A stretch of 64,000 nt of DNA. It comes from an uncultured Acidobacteriia bacterium. GTDB taxonomy: Bacteria; Acidobacteriota; Terriglobia; Bryobacterales; Bryobacteraceae. Both the position numbers and the translations under genes were made by a program. Position 1 is the first letter of the stretch. Every line of letters begins with the position of its first letter. The DNA is taken from positions 1 to 64,000 of the forward strand of contig CAIKMJ010000009.1 of NCBI GenBank assembly GCA_903828455.1. Direction: 5' to 3'. Below the pieces are notes generated by a model. It saw only the letters and a list, made by a program, of their open reading frames with translations. It did no database searches and was not told where the DNA came from. Below, in pieces: positions 56,826 through 64,000 of this stretch.

Positions 56826-58925
56826 ATGAAATCTTACGAAACGAAGGACATCCGAAACGTTGGCATTGTAGGTCACGGTCACTGCGGAAAGACCTCCGTG
56901 GTGGCCGGTCTCCTGTACGCGGCCGGCGCCACCTCGCGCCTCACGCGGGTCGATGAAGGCAATACCGTTACCGATTACGACGAAGAAGAAATCAACCGCA
57001 AACTGACCATCTCCACCTCCGTCGCCTCCATTGAATGGAAGGGCACGAAGATCAACCTGCTCGACACTCCGGGCTTCAACCTTTTCACTAACGACGCCCA
57101 CTCGGCGCTGATTGCCGCCGACGCGCTCATCATCGTCGTCGATGCCGTGGCCGGCGTCGAAGCGCAGACCGAAAAGATGTGGCAGTACGCCGAAGACCGC
57201 AAACTCCCGCACGCCGTCGTCATCAACAAACTCGACCGCGACCGCGCCAGCTTCGAACGCACGCTCGAAAGCATCCGCACGCGCTTCGGCCGCAACGCCG
57301 TGCCCATCCATTTGCCGCTCGGCCGCGAAAAGGAATTCACCGGCGTCATCGACCTCGTACACATGCGCGCCCACATCTTTGTTCCCGATGGCGACGGCAA
57401 ATCGAAGCAGGCCGACATTCCGGCCGAATACGCCGAAGCGGCGAAGGTGGCGCATGAAGAGCTGGTCGAAGTCGTCGCCGAAGGTAAGGACGACCTCATG
57501 GAAGAGTTCTTCGAACAGGGCACGCTGCCGGAAGAGCACATCGTCTCCGGCCTCGATGAAGAAATGCGCGAAGACCGCATCTTCCCGGTGCTCTGCATGT
57601 CCGGCCTGCACGACGTCGGCTCGGACCGCCTGCTCGACCTCATCGTGGAAGCCTTCCCGTCGCCGGCCGATCGTCCTCCCGCCACCGTCACGCTGAACGG
57701 CCAGCCGATCGAGCGCAGGTGCGCCGATTCCGAACCCGCCGCCGCGTTCGTTTTCAAGACCACGGCCGATGCCTTCGCCGGCCGCCTCACTTATTTCAAG
57801 GTGCTCTCCGGCGTCGTCAGAAACGAGGCGAACCTGGTGAACGCCGGCAAGGGCGGCGGCGAGCGTCTGGCTCACATCGGCTCCCCGCTCGGCAAGACCG
57901 TGCTGCCGGTCAATGAACTGCATGCCGGCGACATCGGCGTGGTCGCTAAACTGAAAGACACCGTGACCGGCGATACGCTCGCCGAAAAGTCGTCGCCCGT
58001 TGTGTTCCCGCCGGTGAAAATCGGTGAGCCATCCATCGCCTTCGCCGTCGAAGCTAAATCGCGCAACGACGAAGACCGCATGGGCAACGCACTCCACAAA
58101 CTGCTCGAAGAAGATCTTTCGCTGCGCTTTTATCGCGATCCGCAGACCAAGGAATTTCTGGTCGCCGGAACAGGCCAGCAGCACGTGGAAATCGCCGTCA
58201 GCCGCCTGAAGAAGCGCTACGGCGTCGACGTGACGCTCAAGGCGCCCAAAATTCCCTATCGCGAAACCATCCGCGGCACCGCCGACGTGCAGGGCCGCCA
58301 CAAGAAACAAACCGGCGGACACGGCCAGTTCGGCGACTGCTGGATCCGCATGGAGCCCCTCCCGCGCGGCGGCCGGTTCGAGTTCGCCAATGAAATCTTC
58401 GGCGGCTCGATTCCGAAAAACTACATCCCCGCCGTGGAAAAAGGCATCATCGAAACCGCCGAACGCGGCTACCTCGCCGGCTTCCCCATGGTGGATTTTA
58501 AAGTCACCGTTTACGACGGCTCCTACCACGATGTGGATTCCTCCGAACTCGCCTTCAAGCTCGCCGCGCGCAAGGCCTTCCGCGCCGGCATGGCCACCGC
58601 CAAACCGGCGCTGCTCGAACCCGTCATGAACGTCCACGTGCAGGCCCCGGTGGAGTTTGCCGGCGACCTCATGGGCGACCTCAACGGCCGCCGCGGCCGC
58701 ATCTCCGGCATGGAAACCCAGGGCTCCACGCAGCTCATCAACGCCCACGTGCCCATGGCCGAGATGCTCAGCTACCAGAGCGATCTCACCTCCATGACCC
58801 AGGGCCGCGCCTCATTCAGCATGGAATTCGACCACTACGATTACGTCCCCCAACTGCAGGCGGAAAAAATCATCGCGGCGGCGAAGGCGGCCAAAACGGG
58901 CGAGGTGGAGGACGACGACGAGTAA
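56826..58925 (+). CDS. elongation factor G-like GTPase (EF-G paralogue type)
   Basis: GHGHCGKTSVVAGLLYAAGA (G1), LLDTPGF (G3), INKLDRDRASF (G4); domains II-V present; G1 differs from canonical EF-G AHIDAGKT. Confidence 0.92.
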   Translation: MKSYETKDIRNVGIVGHGHCGKTSVVAGLLYAAGATSRLTRVDEGNTVTDYDEEEINRKLTISTSVASIEWKGTKINLLDTPGFNLFTNDAHSALIAADALIIVVDAVAGVEAQTEKMWQYAEDRKLPHAVVINKLDRDRASFERTLESIRTRFGRNAVPIHLPLGREKEFTGVIDLVHMRAHIFVPDGDGKSKQADIPAEYAEAAKVAHEELVEVVAEGKDDLMEEFFEQGTLPEEHIVSGLDEEMREDRIFPVLCMSGLHDVGSDRLLDLIVEAFPSPADRPPATVTLNGQPIERRCADSEPAAAFVFKTTADAFAGRLTYFKVLSGVVRNEANLVNAGKGGGERLAHIGSPLGKTVLPVNELHAGDIGVVAKLKDTVTGDTLAEKSSPVVFPPVKIGEPSIAFAVEAKSRNDEDRMGNALHKLLEEDLSLRFYRDPQTKEFLVAGTGQQHVEIAVSRLKKRYGVDVTLKAPKIPYRETIRGTADVQGRHKKQTGGHGQFGDCWIRMEPLPRGGRFEFANEIFGGSIPKNYIPAVEKGIIETAERGYLAGFPMVDFKVTVYDGSYHDVDSSELAFKLAARKAFRAGMATAKPALLEPVMNVHVQAPVEFAGDLMGDLNGRRGRISGMETQGSTQLINAHVPMAEMLSYQSDLTSMTQGRASFSMEFDHYDYVPQLQAEKIIAAAKAAKTGEVEDDDE

Positions 58926-58979
58926 CCGGTCGGCTCACGGCGGGGGCGGGGAATCGGCAGTGCCGGCATCCGGCGGCTG

Positions 58980-59250
58980 ACCCCGCCCCGCACTCCCCGA
59001 TTCCCGCGCGCCCCCCCGATCCCATCACGCGCCCCGATCCCACCGCGCGCCCCGATCCCCGATCGCCCCGATCGCCCCGATTCCCGCGCGCCCCGATCCC
59101 GGGCCCGATAACTCCCTCGCCGGTATCCTCGACGCCCGATCTCACCGCGCTCCCCGATCTCCCCATCTCCCCGCGCGCCCCGATCCCATCGCTCGCCCCG
59201 ATCCCATCGCTCGCCGTTACCCCCGCGCGCGCGGAGCCCGGTTCCGCGTC
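58980..59250. repeat. C-rich degenerate repeat tract
   Basis: Reiterated cgcgcgccccgatccca / cgatcgccccgat / ccccgatcccatcgctcg phrases, strongly C-rich on +. Confidence 0.85.
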
Positions 59251-59279
59251 GGGATCGGGTTTTAGTATGATGGAACGGT

Positions 59280-59301
59280 ACGTTTCATTTAGGTGAAACG
59301 T
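59280..59301. promoter_or_regulatory. 8-bp perfect inverted repeat upstream of the MltD-like gene
   Basis: acgtttca-tttagg-tgaaacgt. Confidence 0.5.
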
Positions 59302-59387
59302 CAACTGTCACTGCATTTGCCCCCGGTGGGCGTCGCCGTTGCCTGGTTTGCCCGGACTGCACCCGATTACTTTTAACAGGACTGTGA

Positions 59388-61127
59388 ATGACGCGTAAAA
59401 CCGGAGAATGCACCGCCATCCTGCTGGCCTTCGCCATGGTGGCCGATCCGTCTTCGCTTCTGCTGGCCCAGCAGTCCGGTGTTCCGGCTTCGTTCTTCGC
59501 TCCCGCTACCGTTCGCCAGCCGGGGCAGTCTTCACCGCTGCCGGCCATTACCGCCACCAGCCACCTTCCGTATTTGAACGAGGTTGCCCGGCGCCTCGCC
59601 GCGAAGGAAGCCGGCGCGGTTTTCCGGCCCACTCCGTCCGACCTTCTGATCCAGCAGGCCGAGGAAAAAGTCCGCGTAGCCCGCCAGTTTTATCAGAACA
59701 GCGAAATCGACCGCGCGCGCGCCGACTTCGACGCCGCCATCGACCTCATGCTCTCGGCCTCCGACGGCCCCACCGACGAATCCCTCTACGAGACCCGCCT
59801 CGAAGAAATGATCGATGCGATCCACCGCCAGGACCTCGCCGGCATGGGCGCCGCCGCCATCGATGAAGTCCCCGGCTTCGATAAGGCCCCGCTCGACGAC
59901 ATCCTGACCCTGACCTTCCCGGTGGATCCGCGGATGAAGGACAAGGTGCAGAACGAAGTCCGCTCCACCTCGTCGGCGCTGCCGCTGGTGGTGAACGACG
60001 CCGTCCTCAGCTTCATCAACTATTTCGCCGGCAAGGGCCACCACACCATCGAATACGGTCTGGCCCGGGCCGGCCGCTACCAGCCCATGATTTCGCGGAT
60101 TCTGGCGGAAGAAGGCGTGCCGCAGGAACTCATCCACCTGGCGCAGGCCGAATCCGGCTTCCTGCCCCGCGCCGTGTCCCGCGCCTCGGCCGGCGGCATG
60201 TGGCAGTTCATGAAGTTCCGCGGCAACCAGTACGGGCTCACGCAGACGCCGTACTCGGACGACCGCTACGATGCCGAAAAGGCCACCCGTGCCGCCGCGC
60301 GCCACCTGCACGATCTTTACGACGAATTCGGCGACTGGTATCTCGCCATCGCCGCTTATAACTGCGGTCCGGGAAACATCGAGAAGGCCGTAGAACGCAC
60401 CGGCTACGCCGACTTCTGGGAACTGCGCGACCGCCACGCGATTCCCGTCGAGACCACCAACTACGTGCCGATCATTCTCGCCATGACGATCATGGCGAAG
60501 AACGCCTCGGCATACGGCCTCGACCACGTGACGCCCGATGCCCCGCTCGAGTACGACACCATCCAGACCACCGCGCCGACCAGCCTCGCCATACTCGCCG
60601 ATCTGACCGACACTTCCGTTCCCGAACTCCAGCAACTCAACCCGGCGCTGCTGCGAAGCCTTGCCCCGGCCAATTTTGACGTGCGGGTTCCGAAGGGAAC
60701 CGGTGAGGAGACGCTGGCAGCCCTCGAAACCGTGCCGCCCGATAAGCGCGCCGCCTGGCGCATGCACCGCGTGGAAGCGGGCGAGAATCTGGCGGCCATC
60801 GCGCGGCGGTTTAATGCGACGCCCGCGCAGCTTGCCTCGGCCAACAACCTCGAAACCGCCACGGCAGACCTGTCAGCCGGCGACCTGCTCATGATTCCCG
60901 CCGCCCCGCGCCCGGAACCGGTTCGCGTGGTGGCGGCCAAAGCTGCTCCAAAAGGACGCACTCCGGTTCGCACCGCGGCCAGCGCACGAAAGCCAGTTGC
61001 GACAAAGACTGTTGCGACAAAGACTGTGGCGGCGAAGACTGTGGCGGCGAAGACCACTCCCGCCCCGCCCCGCTCCGCCGGAACGCTGGCGCAGACCAAG
61101 AATCCCGCCGCTCCGCTCAGCCGCTGA
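59388..61127 (+). CDS. MltD-like lytic transglycosylase with C-terminal LysM
   Basis: HLAQAESGFLPRAVSRASAGGMWQFMKFRGNQYGL...IAAYNCGPGNIEKAVERTGYADFWEL; LysM MHRVEAGENLAAIARRFNATPAQLASANNL. Confidence 0.94.
   Translation: MTRKTGECTAILLAFAMVADPSSLLLAQQSGVPASFFAPATVRQPGQSSPLPAITATSHLPYLNEVARRLAAKEAGAVFRPTPSDLLIQQAEEKVRVARQFYQNSEIDRARADFDAAIDLMLSASDGPTDESLYETRLEEMIDAIHRQDLAGMGAAAIDEVPGFDKAPLDDILTLTFPVDPRMKDKVQNEVRSTSSALPLVVNDAVLSFINYFAGKGHHTIEYGLARAGRYQPMISRILAEEGVPQELIHLAQAESGFLPRAVSRASAGGMWQFMKFRGNQYGLTQTPYSDDRYDAEKATRAAARHLHDLYDEFGDWYLAIAAYNCGPGNIEKAVERTGYADFWELRDRHAIPVETTNYVPIILAMTIMAKNASAYGLDHVTPDAPLEYDTIQTTAPTSLAILADLTDTSVPELQQLNPALLRSLAPANFDVRVPKGTGEETLAALETVPPDKRAAWRMHRVEAGENLAAIARRFNATPAQLASANNLETATADLSAGDLLMIPAAPRPEPVRVVAAKAAPKGRTPVRTAASARKPVATKTVATKTVAAKTVAAKTTPAPPRSAGTLAQTKNPAAPLSR
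60996..61055. repeat. 15-bp tandem repeat, 4 copies, coding
   Basis: gttgcgacaaagact x2 + gtggcggcgaagac[t/c] x2, encoding VATKT/VAAKT. Confidence 0.92.
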
Positions 61128-61289
61128 TTCCCCGGCCGCCCCAGGACGCTGATCTGCCCGCAGGCGGTCGTTTTGCCGCTCCCGGGCATTTTTTTTCGTT
61201 CAACCCCCCGATTCTGGCCCCCGGCACTTGCCTCGCCAAAAAAAACAGGTATGCTAATGGTGTCCACGCCGAAACAGGAGGCCGATTGA

Positions 61290-62081
61290 ATGTTCGATGA
61301 TCTGAAGTTCTCGCCCAAAGAAGAAGACGAAATGGAAGACTTTCGCGACTACGGTGACGATGCCGATGAAGTTGATTCCAAGCTCGACGACTACGAGATG
61401 GAAGATGAGGACGAGGACGAAGACGAGATCATCGCGACTATGGTCGTGATGCCGATCGAAACGCAGGTGCAGACCTTCGTGATCGAGACCGAACCGGAAA
61501 CGGAATCGGCGCCCGAACCCGTCGTGGAAGCTCCGCCCGAGCGGAAACCGGCGAAATCGGCCCGCAAGGCCGCACCGAAGAAGGCCGAACCGAAGAAAGC
61601 TGAACAGAAGAAAGCCGCTGCACCTGCGGCGAAAGCTCCGGCCAAGAAAGCCCCGGCCAAAGCAGCTCCGGCCAAGAAAGCTCCGGCCAAAGCAGCTCCG
61701 GCCAAAAAAGCTCCGGCCAAAAAAGCGTCCGTGAAGAAGGTGGCCAGCAAGGCGCCGGCTAAAGCCGCAGCGAAGAAGGCCGCTCCGAAGAAGGCCGCAG
61801 CGAAGAAGGTCGCGCCGAAGAAGGCCGCTCCGAAGAAGGCCGTTGCAAAGAAGGTCGTTGCGAAAAAGGTTGCGAAGAAAGCCGCTCCCTCCGTCGCTTC
61901 AAAGAAGGCAGCGCCGAAAAAGGTAGTCGCCAAAAAGCCAGCCGCGAAGCCGGCCCCGAAAAAGGTTCAGGCCCCCAAGGGCAAAGAAACGAAGGGCAAA
62001 GAAACGAAGGGCAAAGAAGCGAAGAGCAAAGACAAGAAGGGCAAGGATAAAAAGTCGAAGGGCAAAAAGGGAAAGAAGTAA
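61290..62081 (+). CDS. bipolar acidic / histone H1-like Lys-Ala-Pro-rich protein
   Basis: N-terminus EDEMEDFRDYGDDADEVDSKLDDYEMEDEDEDEDE; C-terminus (KKAPAKAAPA)n...KGKETKGKETKGKEAKSKDKKGKDKKSKGKKGKK. Confidence 0.85.
   Translation: MFDDLKFSPKEEDEMEDFRDYGDDADEVDSKLDDYEMEDEDEDEDEIIATMVVMPIETQVQTFVIETEPETESAPEPVVEAPPERKPAKSARKAAPKKAEPKKAEQKKAAAPAAKAPAKKAPAKAAPAKKAPAKAAPAKKAPAKKASVKKVASKAPAKAAAKKAAPKKAAAKKVAPKKAAPKKAVAKKVVAKKVAKKAAPSVASKKAAPKKVVAKKPAAKPAPKKVQAPKGKETKGKETKGKEAKSKDKKGKDKKSKGKKGKK
61641..61730. repeat. 15-bp coding repeat, about 6 copies
   Basis: gccaagaaagctccg / gccaaagcagctccg units. Confidence 0.9.
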
Positions 62082-62122
62082 ACGCCCGCTCAGGATGGGC
62101 GCCTTCGACGGCGAACGATAAA

Positions 62123-62168
62123 AAGGCCGGTCTCCTTCGGTTCAGAGACCGGCCTTCGTTTTATTTCT
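62123..62168. terminator. rho-independent terminator, apparently bidirectional
   Basis: aaggccggtctc-cttcggttca-gagaccggcctt followed by cgttttattt; opposite strand has a T run as well. Confidence 0.88.
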
Positions 62169-62415
62169 GCTCCGGCACCGGTTTGGCGACAACCATGCGG
62201 CACTTCTCAAACAGATAGATGAGCGCATCGGCATACTCTTCGGTCGTCTTGGCCGGCTTGCCGGAAAACCCGGCCGCCGTCGTATTGCCTTTGCCGTACC
62301 CGGTCGTGACCGCGATGAATTTCATCAGCTCCAGCGCCACTTCGTCGCGGCCCTTGGCGGCCGCATCTTTTGCCGCCTGTTCGCTCTCTTTGGTGTTCTT
62401 CGCTTCGTCTGCCAT
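62161..62415 (-). CDS. small hypothetical protein
   Basis: MADEAKNTKESEQAAKDAAAKGRDEVALELMKFIAVTTGYGKGNTTAAGFSGKPAKTTEEYADALIYLFEKCRMVVAK; C-terminus abuts terminator. Confidence 0.65.
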   Translation of the reverse strand: MADEAKNTKESEQAAKDAAAKGRDEVALELMKFIAVTTGYGKGNTTAAGFSGKPAKTTEEYADALIYLFEKCRMVVAKPVPEQK

Positions 62416-62456
62416 TCGGTGATGCTCTCCTCTCGGGATTCCGTTCCGCTCCGCCT

Positions 62457-63290
62457 ATGCCTGTAAACGCCCGCCGCTTTATCCGCAAAATGCGAGGCGG
62501 CGCACAGGCCCATCTGATCGAAGCCGACGACGGGCACTTCTACATCGTCAAGTTTCAGAATAACCCGCAGCACCGCCGCATCCTGGTCAACGAGTTTCTC
62601 GCAACCGCCATTCTTACGCACCTGCAGATCGCCGCGCCACCCTGCGAGCCCGTTATTCTCTCCCCGGCCTTTCTCGCCGCCAACCCGGAAATCCACATTC
62701 AGACCGGCAGCAACTGCATTCCCGTCGCTCCCGGCTGGCACTTCGGTTCGCGCCATCCCGGCGACCCGGACCGCCTCGCCGTCTACGATTTCATTCCCGA
62801 TGCCCTCCTCGGCCAGGTCGCCAACTCCGACCAGTTCCTCGCCGTCCTCGCCTTCGACCGCTGGGTGGCCAACGCCGACGGCCGCCAGACCGTCTTCTTT
62901 CGCGCCCAGCTCCGCGACTGGCTGGCGCGCCCCGGCGTCCCCCCCCGCAAACTCGGCTTCGTTGCGCTCATGATCGACCACGGCTTCGCCTTCAACGGCC
63001 CCCACTGGGACTTTCCCGATTCCGCCATCGCCGGCCTCTACGCGCGCCGCACCGTTTACCGCGCCGTGAAATCCATCCACGACTTCGAGCCCTGGATCGA
63101 GCGCATCCGCAACTTCCCGCCCGAAGTCTTCGACCGCGCCCTGAGCGCCCTGCCGCCCGCCTGGATCGGTCCGGACCTCGACGCACTGGAAAAGATGCTG
63201 CAAACGCTCCTGCGCCGCGGCAAACGCATCCAGGCCCTGCTGGAGGAGTGCCGTAACGCTCCCGGCAACCCGTTTCCCGAGTGGCGCTAG
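62457..63290 (+). CDS. HipA-like kinase family protein
   Basis: GGAQAHLIEADDGHFYIVKFQNNPQHRRILVNEFLATAILTHLQIAAPPCEPVIL...LAVLAFDRWVANADGRQTVFF...ALMIDHGFAFNG. Confidence 0.75.
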   Translation: MPVNARRFIRKMRGGAQAHLIEADDGHFYIVKFQNNPQHRRILVNEFLATAILTHLQIAAPPCEPVILSPAFLAANPEIHIQTGSNCIPVAPGWHFGSRHPGDPDRLAVYDFIPDALLGQVANSDQFLAVLAFDRWVANADGRQTVFFRAQLRDWLARPGVPPRKLGFVALMIDHGFAFNGPHWDFPDSAIAGLYARRTVYRAVKSIHDFEPWIERIRNFPPEVFDRALSALPPAWIGPDLDALEKMLQTLLRRGKRIQALLEECRNAPGNPFPEWR

Positions 63291-64000
63291 CTGCTTCCGC
63301 CCACGCGGCCGATATGCAGCGCCGCGATGCCGAACGTCAGGTACTCCCAGTCCACGCGCGCGAAGCCGCACTCCTGCATCATCCGCGCCAGCTCCGGAGC
63401 ATCGGGAAACTTCCTCACCGATTCAGGCAGATACTTATACGCTTCCGGCGCCCCCGAAATCGCCCCGCCCAGAATCGGCAGAATCTTCGTGGAATACCAG
63501 TTGTACAGCGCCGCGAACGCCGCGTTCGGCGGCTGCGTAAATTCCAGAATCGCCAGCGCCCCGCCCGGCCGCAGCACCCGCCGCATCTCCACCAGACCCG
63601 CCCGGTAGTTCGCCAGATTCCGATATCCGAACGCAATCGTAATCAGGTCGAGACTCGCATCGCCAAACGGCAGCGCCAGCGCATCCGATTCCACCAGCCC
63701 CGATTGCAGCCGGTCCTTCCGCAGCTTCGCCTGCGCGCCCGTCAGCATCGGATGGCAGAAGTCGCTGCCGATCAGCCGCCGCCCCGCCGCGCGCTCCAGC
63801 GCGATCAGCAGATCGCCCGTTCCGCACGCCAGATCCAGCACCACCGCATCCGGCCGCGTCACAATGTCGCGAACCCGCGCCACCGTCCGGTTGCGCCACG
63901 ACTTATCGATATTCGCCGAAAGCACGTGATTGGCGAGGTCATAGCGCCGCGCCACCTGGCCGAACATCGCGCGGACGTACTGCGAGGCCTCCTGCTCGGT
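63287..64000 (-). CDS. ubiE: demethylmenaquinone/ubiquinone methyltransferase, 5' end probably beyond the window
   Basis: MFGQVARRYDLANHVLSANIDKSWRNRTVARV...VLDLACGTGDLLIAL...ITIAFGYRNLANYRAGLVEMRRVLRPGGALAILEF; the frame stays open to the window end (TEQEASQYVRAMFGQ). Confidence 0.95.
   Translation of the reverse strand, partial: TEQEASQYVRAMFGQVARRYDLANHVLSANIDKSWRNRTVARVRDIVTRPDAVVLDLACGTGDLLIALERAAGRRLIGSDFCHPMLTGAQAKLRKDRLQSGLVESDALALPFGDASLDLITIAFGYRNLANYRAGLVEMRRVLRPGGALAILEFTQPPNAAFAALYNWYSTKILPILGGAISGAPEAYKYLPESVRKFPDAPELARMMQECGFARVDWEYLTFGIAALHIGRVGGSS

Noticed and set aside
56691-58748. 685-aa minus-strand ORF opposite the EF-G-like gene
   Set aside because: Antisense shadow; the plus strand has clear GTPase motifs.

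Overview
This is a high-GC bacterial chromosomal segment. Its gene content fits Acidobacteriota, probably Bryobacterales/Solibacter-like: a PEP-CTERM protein, DUF2239, an 'NRANAQKSTGPRT' family protein, and many secreted proteins without clear homologues. That taxon is an inference. The window opens inside gyrA (minus strand, N-terminal part only) and closes inside ubiE/menG (minus strand). Recognisable modules are sdhCAB, modBC, tatA-tatC, an ApbE-DUF2271/PepSY/EF-hand locus, rsmG, pyrE-truA, thiE, an EF-G-like factor, two lytic transglycosylases, an amidase, tandem TolC-type genes, a glycosyltransferase/methyltransferase cluster, one tRNA-Ala(CGC), and an internally deleted IS481-like remnant. 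The most interesting items are: (1) a small accessory island at about 4.3-6.2 kb, with BrnT/BrnA, a BrnA-like plus HicB-like pair, and a compositionally distinct standalone class III nucleotide-cyclase-like protein; (2) a Wzt-type ABC ATPase that has lost Walker A; (3) a bipolar acidic/H1-histone-like protein; (4) a GT2-GtrA-methyltransferase triple fusion; (5) two apparent GC-skew sign changes bracketing about 12-43.5 kb, the right one at an anomalous G-quadruplex-rich intergenic region; (6) many 13-30 bp minisatellites at gene termini; (7) a near-perfect 18-bp operator-like palindrome upstream of DUF2239. No CRISPR array or rRNA was found. All functional calls come from reading translations by eye; no database search was run.
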